Part shown: positions 52,057-62,990 of the stretch, one piece after another
Numbering within the stretch: the first letter of the stretch is position 1
How the letters are laid out: the number at the start of each line of letters is the position of its first letter
NCBI RefSeq assembly: GCF_050948215.1
Contig: NW_027488925.1
Span: 145,326 to 209,325 of the forward strand
DNA: 64,000 nt
Reading direction: 5' to 3'
Source of the DNA: Halictus rubicundus
Lineage: Eukaryota; Arthropoda; Insecta; Hymenoptera; Halictidae
Position numbers and translations under genes: made by a program
Notes under the pieces: generated by a model
What the model was told of the DNA's origin: nothing
The model's input: only the letters and a program-made list of their open reading frames with translations
Database searches by the model: none

Positions 52057-53720
52057 TTGTCCTATCTAATCCTCTATCCTATCCTATCCTCTATCCTATC
52101 CTCTCCTCTATCCTATCCTATTCTCTATGCTATCCTATCATCTATCCTCAATCCTATCCTTTCCTGTATCCTATCCTATCCTCTATCCTATCAAATCTTC
52201 TGTCCAATCCTATCCTCTATCGTATCCTATCCTCTATCCTATCCTATCCTCTATCCTATCCTATCCGCTATCCTATCCTATCCTCTATCCTATCCTATCC
52301 TCTATCCTATTCTATCCTCTATCCTATCCTCTATCCTATCCTATCCTCTATCCTATCCTATCCTCTATCCTAAGCTATCCTCTATCCTATCCTATCCCTG
52401 ATCCTATTCTATCCTCTATCCTATCCTATCCTCTATCCTATCCTCTCTTCTATCCTATCCTATTCTCTATCCTATCCTATCATCTATCCTCAATCCTATC
52501 CTTTCCTGTATCCTATCCTATCCTGTATCCTATCAAATCTTCTGTCCTATCCTATCCTCTATCGTATCCTATCCTGAATCCTATCCAATCCTCTATCCTA
52601 TCCAATTCTCTATCCTATCCTATCATCTATCCTATCCTACCCTCTATCCTATCCTATCCTCCATCCTATCCTATCCTCTATCCTATCCTGTCCTCTATCC
52701 TATCCTATCCTCTATCCTATCCTATCCTCTATCCTATCAAATCCCCTATCCTATCCTCTGTCCTATCCTATCCTCTATCCTATCCTATCCTCTATCCTAT
52801 CCTATTCTCTATCCTATCCTATCTTCTATCCTATCCTATCCTCTATCCTATCAAATCACCTATCCTATCCTCTATCCTATCCTATCCTTTGTCCTATCTA
52901 ATCCTCTATCCTATCCTATCCTCTATCCTATCCTCTCCTCTATCCTATCCTATTCTCTATGCTATCCTATCATCTATCCTCAATCCTATCCTTTCCTGTA
53001 TCCTATCCTATCCTCTATCCTATCAAATCTTCTGTCCAATCCTATCCTCTATCGTATCCTATCCTCTATCCTATCCTATCCTCTATCCTATCCTATCCGC
53101 TATCCTATCCTATCCTCTATCCTATCCTATCCTCTATCCTATTCTATCCTCTATCCTATCCTCTATCCTATCGTATCCTCTATCCTATCCTATCCTCTAT
53201 CCTACGCTATCCTCTATCCTATCCTATCCCTGATCCTATTCTATCCTCTATCCTATCCTATCCTCTATCCTATCCTCTCCTCTATCCTATCCTATTCTCT
53301 ATCCTATCCTATCATCTATCCTCAATCCTATCCTTTCCTGTATCCTATCCTATCCTCTATCCTATCAAATCTTCTGTCCTATCCTATCCTCTATCGTATC
53401 CTATCCTGAATCCTATCCAATCCTCTATCCTATCCTGTATCCTATCCAATTCTCTATCCTATCCTATCATCTATCCTATCCTACCCTCTATCCTATCCTA
53501 TCCTCCATCCTATCCTATCCTCTATCCTATCCTATCCTCTATCCTATCCTCTATCCTATCCTTTATCCTATCCTATCTTCTATCCTATCCTATCCTCTAT
53601 CCTATCCTATCTTCTATCCTTTCCTATCCTCTATTCTATCCTCTATCCAATCCTCCATCCTATCCTATCCTCTATCCTATCCTATCCTCTATCCTATCCT
53701 ATCCTCTATCCTATCCTATC
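52057..53720 (+). repeat. 832-bp tandem duplication present only in copy 1
   Basis: The diagnostic ttctctatgctatcc variant occurs at 52127 and 52959, 832 bp apart, and the ctttgtcctatctaatcc words repeat at the same spacing. Copy 2 has this variant once (58347). The two blocks differ at ctaagctatcc (52371) against ctacgctatcc (53202). Confidence 0.85.
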
Positions 53721-54864
53721 CTCTATCCTATCCTATTCTCAATCCTATCCTATCTTCTATCATATCCTATCCTCTATCCTATCAAATCACCTATCCTATC
53801 CTCTATCCTATCCTATCCTTTGTCCTATCTAATCCTCTATCCTATCCTATCCTCTATCCTATCCTATCCTCTATCCTATCCTATCCTTTCCTGTATCATA
53901 TCCAATCCTCTATCCTATCCTGTCCTCTATCCTATCCTATCCTCTATCCTATCCTATCCAATCCCGTATCCTATCCTCTATTCTATCATATCCTGTATCC
54001 AATCCTATCCTCAATCCTATCCATTCCTGTATCCTATCCTATCCTCTATCCTATCAAATCCTCTGTCCTATCCTATCCTCTATCCTATCGAATCCCCTAT
54101 CCTATCCTCTATCCTATCCTATCCTCTGTCCTATCCTATCCTCTTTCCTATCCTATCGTCTATCCTATCCTCTATCTCATCCTATCCGCTATCCTATCCT
54201 ATCCTCTTTCCTATCCTATTATCTATCCTATCCTATCCACTATCCTAACCTATCCTCTATCCTAACCTATCGTCTATCCTATCCTCTATCCTATCCTATC
54301 CTCTATTCTATCCTATCCTCTATCCTATCCTATCCTGTATCCTATCCAATCCTCTATCCTATCCTATCATCTATCCTGAATCCTATCCTTTCCTGTATCC
54401 TATCTAATCCTCTATCCTATCCTATCCTCTATCCTATCCTATCCTCTATCCTATCCTATCCTCTATCCTATCCTATCCTCTATTCTATCCTATCCTCTAT
54501 TCTATCCTATCGTCTATCATATCGTCTATCCTATCATATCCTCTATCCTATCCTATCCTCTATCCTATCCAATCCTCTATCCTATCCTATCCTCTATCCT
54601 ATCCTATCCTCTATCCTATCCTATCCTCTATCCTATCCTATCCTCTATTCTATCCTATCCTCAATCCTATCCTATCTTCTATCATATCCTATCCTGTATC
54701 CTATCCAATCCTGTATCCTATCCTATCATCTATCCACAATCCTATCCTTTCCTGTATCCTATCCAATCCTCTATTCTACCCTATCATCTATCCTATCAAA
54801 TCCCCTATCCTATCCTATCTTCTATCCTATCCTATCATCTATCCTCAATCCTATCCTTTCCTGT

Positions 54865-56030
54865 ATGCTATCTAATCCTGTATCCTATCTAATCCTCTAT
54901 CCTATCCTATCCTCTATCCTATCCAATCCTCTATCCTATCCTATCCTCTATCCTATCCTATCTTCTATCCTATCCTATCCTCTATCCTATCCTATCCTCT
55001 ATCCTATTCTATCAACTATCCTATCCAATCCCATGTCCTATCTTCTATCCTATCCTATCAACTATCCTATCCTATTATCTATCCTATCCAATCACCTATC
55101 CCATCCTCTATCATATCCAATCACCTATCCTATCCTCTATTCAATACTATACTCTATCCTATCCTATCCTCTATAATATCCTATCCTCTATCCTATCCTA
55201 TCCTCTATCCTATCCTATCCTCTATGCTATTCTCTATCCTATCCTATCCTCTATCCTATCCTATCCTCTATCCTATCCTATCCTCTATTCTATCCTATCC
55301 TCTATTCTATCCTATCGTCTATCATATCGTCTATCCTATCATATCCTCTATCCTATCCTATCCTCTATCCTATCCAATCCTCTATCCTATCCTATCCTCT
55401 ATCCTATCCTATCCTCTATCCTATCCTATCCTCTATCCTATCCTATCCTCTATTCTATCCTATCCTCTATCCTATCCTATCTTCTATCATATCCTATCCT
55501 GTATCCTATCCAATCCTGTATCCTATCCTATCATCTATCCACAATCCTATCCTTTCCTGTATCCTATCCAATCCTCTATTCTACCCTATCATCTATCCTA
55601 TCAAATCCCCTATCCTATCCTATCTTCTATCCTATCCTATCATCTATCCTCAATCCTATCCTTTCCTGTATGCTATCTAATCCTGTATCCTATCTAATCC
55701 TCTATCCTATCCTATCCTCTATCCTATCCAATCCTCTATCCTATCCTATCCTCTATCCTATCCTATCTTCTATCCTATCCTATCCTCTATCCTATCCTAT
55801 CCTCTATCCTATTCTATCAACTATCCTATCCAATCCCATGTCCTATCTTCTATCCTATCCTATCAACTATCCTATCCTATTATCTATCCTATCCAATCAC
55901 CTATCCCATTCTCTATCATATCCAATCACCTATCCTATCCTCTATTCAATACTATACTCTATCCTATCCTATCCTCTATAATATCCTATCCTCTATCCTA
56001 TCCTATCCTCTATCCTATCCTATCCTCTAT
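54865..56030 (+). repeat. 805-bp tandem duplication, first instance
   Basis: The gtatgctatctaatcctg variant occurs at 54865 and 55670, 805 bp apart. Both are followed by the same ctatcaactatcc, cccatgtcc and ctattcaatactatac words. The copies differ at cccatcctc against cccattctc. Confidence 0.85.
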
Positions 56031-56087
56031 GCTATTCTCTATCCTATCCAATCCTCTATCCTATCCTATCCTCTATCCTATCCTATC

Positions 56088-59000
56088 CTCTATCCTATCC
56101 CATCCTCTATCATATCATATCCTCAATCCTATCCTATCCTCTACCCTATCCTATCCTCTATCGTCTCCTGTCCTCTATCCTATCCTCTATTCGATCCTAT
56201 CCTCCATCCTATCCTATTCTCTATAATATCGTATCCTCTATCCTATCCTGTCCTCTATCCTATCCTCTATAATATCGTATCCTCTATCCTATCCAATCCT
56301 ATATCCTATCCTATCCTCTATCGTCTCCTGTCCTCTCTCCTTTCCAATCTCCTATCCTATCCTCAATCCTATCCTATCCACTATCCTATCCTATCCAATC
56401 CTCTGTCCTATCCTCTATCCTATTCTCTATCCTATCCTATCCTGTATCCTATCCTATCCTCTATCCTATCCTATCCACAATCCTATCCTATCCTCTATTC
56501 TATCCTATCGTCTATCATATCGTCTATCCTATCATATCCTCTATCCTATCCTATCCTCTATCCTATCCAATCCTCTATCCTATTCTATCCTCTATCCTAT
56601 CCTATCCTCTATCCTATCCTATCCTCTATCCTATCCTATCCTCTATCCTATCCTATCCTCTATCCTATCCTATCCTCTATCCTATCCTCTCCTCTATCCT
56701 ATCCTATTCTCTATCCTATCCTATCATCTATCCTCAATCCTATCCTTTCCTGTATCCTATCCTATCCTCTATCCTATCAAATCTTCTGTCCTATCCTATC
56801 CTCTATCGTATCCTATCCTCTATCCTATCCTATCCTCTATCCTATCCTATCCGCTATCCTATCCTATCCTCTATCCTATCCTATCCTCTATCCTATTCTA
56901 TCCTCTATCCTATCCTCTATCCTATCGTATCCTCTATCCTATCCTATCCTCTATCCTAAGCTATCCTCTATCCTATCCTATCCCTGATCCTATTCTATCC
57001 TCTATCCTATCCTATCCTCTATCCTATCCTATCCTCTATCCTATCCTATCCGCTATCCTATCCTATCCTCTATCCTATCCTATCCTCTATCCTATTCTAT
57101 CCTCTATCCTATCCTCTATCCTATCGTATCCTCTATCCTATCCTATCCTCTATCCTAAGCTATCCTCTATCCTATCCTATCCCTGATCCTATTCTATCCT
57201 CTATCCTATCCTATCCTCTATCCTATCCTCTCTTCTATCCTATCCTATTCTCTATCCTATCCTATCATCTATCCTCAATCCTATCCTTTCCTGTATCCTA
57301 TCCTATCCTCTATCCTATCAAATCTTCTATCCTATCATATCCTCTATCCTATCCTATCCTCTATCCTATCCAATCCTCTATCCTATTCTATCCTCTATCC
57401 TATCCTATCCTCTATCCTATCCTATCCTCTATCCTATCGTATCCTCTATCCTATCCTATCCTCTATCCTATCCTATCCTCTATCCTATCCTCTCCTCTAT
57501 CCTATCCTATTCTCTATCCTATCCTATCATGTATCCTCAATCCTATCCTTTCCTGTATCCTATCCTATCCTCTATCCTATCAAATCTTCTGTCCTATCCT
57601 ATCTCTATCGTATCCTATCCTCTATCCTATCCTATCCTCTATCCTATCCTATCCGCTATCCTATCCTATCCTCTATCCTATCCTATCCTCTATCCTATTC
57701 TATCCTCTATCCTATCCTCTATCCTATCGTATCCTCTATCCTATCCTATCCTCTATCCTAAGCTATCCTCTATCCTATCCTATCCCTGATCCTATTCTAT
57801 CCTCTATCCTATCCTATCCTCTATCCTATCCTCTCTTCTATCCTATCCTATTCTCTATCCTATCCTATCATCTATCCTCAATCCTATCCTTTCCTGTATC
57901 CTATCCTATCCTGTATCCTATCAAATCTTCTGTCCTATCCTATCCTCTATCGTATCCTATCCTGAATCCTATCCAATCCTCTATCCTATCCAATTCTCTA
58001 TCCTATCCTATCATCTATCCTATCCTACCCTCTATCCTATCCTATCCTCCATCCTATCCTATCCTCTATCCTATCCTGTCCTCTATCCTATCCTATCCTC
58101 TATCCTATCCTATCCTCTATCCTATCAAATCCCCTATCCTATCCTCTGTCCTATCCTATCCTCTATCCTATCCTATCCTCTATCCTATCCTATTCTCTAT
58201 CCTATCCTATCTTCTATCCTATCCTATCCTCTATCCTATCAAATCACCTATCCTATCCTCTATCCTATCCTATCCTTTGTCCTATCTAATCCTCTATCCT
58301 ATCCTATCCTCTATCCTATCCTCTCCTCTATCCTATCCTATTCTCTATGCTATCCTATCATCTATCCTCAATCCTATCCTTTCCTGTATCCTATCCTATC
58401 CTCTATCCTATCAAATCTTCTGTCCAATCCTATCCTCTATCGTATCCTATCCTCTATCCTATCCTATCCTCTATCCTATCCTATCCGCTATCCTATCCTA
58501 TCCTCTATCCTATCCTATCCTCTATCCTATTCTATCCTCTATCCTATCCTCTATCCTATCGTATCCTCTATCCTATCCTATCCTCTATCCTACGCTATCC
58601 TCTATCCTATCCTATCCCTGATCCTATTCTATCCTCTATCCTATCCTATCCTCTATCCTATCCTCTCCTCTATCCTATCCTATTCTCTATCCTATCCTAT
58701 CATCTATCCTCAATCCTATCCTTTCCTGTATCCTATCCTATCCTCTATCCTATCAAATCTTCTGTCCTATCCTATCCTCTATCGTATCCTATCCTGAATC
58801 CTATCCAATCCTCTATCCTATCCTGTATCCTATCCAATTCTCTATCCTATCCTATCATCTATCCTATCCTACCCTCTATCCTATCCTATCCTCCATCCTA
58901 TCCTATCCTCTATCCTATCCTATCCTCTATCCTATCCTCTATCCTATCCTTTATCCTATCCTATCTTCTATCCTATCCTATCCTCTATCCTATCCTATCT

Positions 59001-61475
59001 TCTATCCTTTCCTATCCTCTATTCTATCCTCTATCCAATCCTCCATCCTATCCTATCCTCTATCCTATCCTATCCTCTATCCTATCCTATCCTCTATCCT
59101 ATCCTATCCTCTATCCTATCCTATTCTCAATCCTATCCTATCTTCTATCATATCCTATCCTCTATCCTATCAAATCACCTATCCTATCCTCTATCCTATC
59201 CTATCCTTTGTCCTATCTAATCCTCTATCCTATCCTATCCTCTATCCTATCCTATCCTCTATCCTATCCTATCCTTTCCTGTATCATATCCAATCCTCTA
59301 TCCTATCCTGTCCTCTATCCTATCCTATCCTCTATCCTATCCTATCCAATCCCGTATCCTATCCTCTATTCTATCATATCCTGTATCCAATCCTATCCTC
59401 AATCCTATCCATTCCTGTATCCTATCCTATCCTCTATCCTATCAAATCCTCTGTCCTATCCTATCCTCTATCCTATCGAATCCCCTATCCTATCCTCTAT
59501 CCTATCCTATCCTCTGTCCTATCCTATCCTCTTTCCTATCCTATCGTCTATCCTATCCTCTATCTCATCCTATCCGCTATCCTATCCTATCCTCTTTCCT
59601 ATCCTATTATCTATCCTATCCTATCCACTATCCTAACCTATCCTCTATCCTAACCTATCGTCTATCCTATCCTCTATCCTATCCTATCCTCTATTCTATC
59701 CTATCCTCTATCCTATCCTATCCTGTATCCTATCCAATCCTCTATCCTATCCTATCATCTATCCTGAATCCTATCCTTTCCTGTATCCTATCTAATCCTC
59801 TATCCTATCCTATCCTCTATCCTATCCTATCCTCTATCCTATCCTATCCTCTATCCTATCCTATCCTCTATTCTATCCTATCCTCTATTCTATCCTATCG
59901 TCTATCATATCGTCTATCCTATCATATCCTCTATCCTATCCTATCCTCTATCCTATCCAATCCTCTATCCTATCCTATCCTCTATCCTATCCTATCCTCT
60001 ATCCTATCCTATCCTCTATCCTATCCTATCCTCTATTCTATCCTATCCTCAATCCTATCCTATCTTCTATCATATCCTATCCTGTATCCTATCCAATCCT
60101 GTATCCTATCCTATCATCTATCCACAATCCTATCCTTTCCTGTATCCTATCCAATCCTCTATTCTACCCTATCATCTATCCTATCAAATCCCCTATCCTA
60201 TCCTATCTTCTATCCTATCCTATCATCTATCCTCAATCCTATCCTTTCCTGTATGCTATCTAATCCTGTATCCTATCTAATCCTCTATCCTATCCTATCC
60301 TCTATCCTATCCAATCCTCTATCCTATCCTATCCTCTATCCTATCCTATCTTCTATCCTATCCTATCCTCTATCCTATCCTATCCTCTATCCTATTCTAT
60401 CAACTATCCTATCCAATCCCATGTCCTATCTTCTATCCTATCCTATCAACTATCCTATCCTATTATCTATCCTATCCAATCACCTATCCCATCCTCTATC
60501 ATATCCAATCACCTATCCTATCCTCTATTCAATACTATACTCTATCCTATCCTATCCTCTATAATATCCTATCCTCTATCCTATCCTATCCTCTATCCTA
60601 TCCTATCCTCTATGCTATTCTCTATCCTATCCTATCCTCTATCCTATCCTATCCTCTATCCTATCCTATCCTCTATTCTATCCTATCCTCTATTCTATCC
60701 TATCGTCTATCATATCGTCTATCCTATCATATCCTCTATCCTATCCTATCCTCTATCCTATCCAATCCTCTATCCTATCCTATCCTCTATCCTATCCTAT
60801 CCTCTATCCTATCCTATCCTCTATCCTATCCTATCCTCTATTCTATCCTATCCTCTATCCTATCCTATCTTCTATCATATCCTATCCTGTATCCTATCCA
60901 ATCCTGTATCCTATCCTATCATCTATCCACAATCCTATCCTTTCCTGTATCCTATCCAATCCTCTATTCTACCCTATCATCTATCCTATCAAATCCCCTA
61001 TCCTATCCTATCTTCTATCCTATCCTATCATCTATCCTCAATCCTATCCTTTCCTGTATGCTATCTAATCCTGTATCCTATCTAATCCTCTATCCTATCC
61101 TATCCTCTATCCTATCCAATCCTCTATCCTATCCTATCCTCTATCCTATCCTATCTTCTATCCTATCCTATCCTCTATCCTATCCTATCCTCTATCCTAT
61201 TCTATCAACTATCCTATCCAATCCCATGTCCTATCTTCTATCCTATCCTATCAACTATCCTATCCTATTATCTATCCTATCCAATCACCTATCCCATTCT
61301 CTATCATATCCAATCACCTATCCTATCCTCTATTCAATACTATACTCTATCCTATCCTATCCTCTATAATATCCTATCCTCTATCCTATCCTATCCTCTA
61401 TCCTATCCTATCCTCTATGCTATTCTCTATCCTATCCAATCCTCTATCCTATCCTATCCTCTATCCTATCCTATC
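56088..61475 (+). repeat. Large tandem duplication, copy 2 (5.39 kb)
   Basis: This is the second copy of 49,867-56,087, shorter by one 832-bp block. Private changes include a one-base deletion near 57603 (tatctctatcg for tatcctctatcg), which shifts the offset from 6221 to 6220, and catgtatcc for catctatcc near 57530. Confidence 0.85.
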
Positions 61476-62080
61476 CTCTATCCTATCCTATCCTCTATCC
61501 TATCCTATCCTCTATTCTATCCTATCCTCTATCCTATCCTATCTTCTATCCTATCCTATCCTGTATCCTATCCAATCCTGTATCCTATCCTATCATCTAT
61601 CCACAATCCTATCCTTTCCTGTATCCTATCCAATCCTCTATTCTACCCTATCATCTATCCTATCAAATCCCCTATCCTATCCTATCTTCTATCCTATCCT
61701 ATCATCTATCCTCAATCCTATCCTTTCCTGTATGCTATCTAATCCTGTATCCTATCTAATCCTCTATCCTATCCTATCCTCTATCCTATCCAATCCTCTA
61801 TCCTATCCTATCCTCTATCCTATCCTATCTTCTATCCTATCCTATCCTCTATCCTATCCTATCCTCTATCCTATTCTATCAACTATCCTATCCAATCCCA
61901 TGTCCTATCGTCTATCCTATCCTATCAACTATCCTATCCTATCCTCTATCCTATCCAATCACCTATCCCATCTTCTATCATATCCAATCACCTATCCTAT
62001 CCTCTATTCAATACTATACTCTATCCTATCATATCCTCTATCCTATCCTATCCTCTATCCTATCCTATCCTCTATGCTAT
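60253..62080 (+). repeat. 805-bp tandem duplication, second instance, with a third shortened copy
   Basis: The gtatgctatctaatcctg variant occurs at 60253, 61058 and 61732. The first step is 805 bp, as in copy 1; the second is 674 bp. The third copy has private changes: cctatcgtctatcc for cctatcttctatcc, and cctatcctc where others have cctattatc. Confidence 0.8.
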
Positions 62081-62990
62081 TCTCTATCCTATCCTATCCT
62101 CTATCCTATCCTATCCTCTATCCTATCCTATCCTCTATCCTATCCTATCCTGTATCCTATTCTATCCTCTATCCTATCCTATCCTCTATAATATCCTATC
62201 CTCTATCCTATCCTATCCTCTATCCTATTCTATCTTCTATCCTATCGTATCCTCTACCCTATCCTATCCTCTATAATATCGTATCCTCTATCGTCTCCTG
62301 TCCTCCCTCCTATCCAATCACCTATCCCATCCTCTATCATATCCAATCACCTATCCTATCCTCTATGCTATCCTATCCTCTATCCTATCCTATCCTCTAT
62401 CCTATCCTATCCTCTATCCCAATTATCCTTTATCCTATCCTATCCTCTATCCTATCGTATCCTCTATCCTATCCTATCCTCTATCCTATAATATATCCTC
62501 AATCCTATCCTCTATCGTATCCTATCCTCTATAATATCGTATCCTCTATCCTATCCTATCCACTATAATATCGTATCCTCTATCCTATCCTATCCTCTAT
62601 AATATCGTATCCTCTATCATATACTATCCTCTTTTCTTTAATATCATCTATCCTATCCTATTCTCTATCCTATCCTATCCTCTATCCTATTCCATCAACT
62701 ATCCTATCCAATGCCCTATCCTATCCTCTATCCTATCCTATCCTCCATCCTATCCTATCCTCTATCCTATCCTATCCTCTATCCTATCCTATCCTCTATC
62801 TTATCCTATCCTCTATACTTTCCAATCCCCTATCCAATCCTCTATCCTCTCCTCTATCCCGTCCTATCTTCAATCCTATCCTGTCCTCTATCCTATCATA
62901 TCCTGTATTATATCCTATCCTCTATGCTATCCTAGCCTCTATCCTATACAATCCTATATCCTATACTCTATCCTATCCTATCCTCTATCC
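61476..62990 (+). repeat. Irregular family-2 tail
   Basis: Beyond the third 805-type copy the order becomes unlike any other block. Private words include ctatcccaattatcctttatcc near 62404, a degraded landmark cctcttttctttaat (62628), ctatactttccaatcc near 62813 and ctatcccgtcc near 62855. The 17-bp backbone is still recognisable. I see no gene or mobile element in it. Confidence 0.7.
62628..62648 (+). repeat. Family-2 landmark, degraded copy
   Basis: Reads cctcttttctttaatatc, with two changes from the other five copies. The flanking catctatcctatcctattc and ctattccatcaactatcc words are intact. Confidence 0.75.

Larger units (their letters stand above)
49867..56087 (+). repeat. Large tandem duplication, copy 1 (~6.22 kb)
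   Basis: The copy starts near the catcctctatcatatc words at 49880 and aligns with copy 2 at offset 6221, then 6220 and, after an extra 832-bp block, 5388 bp. Long stretches look identical between the copies; for example about 1.29 kb from 52959 matches 58347 onward with no difference visible in translation. It contains the 199-bp, 832-bp and 805-bp internal tandem duplications. Confidence 0.85.
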
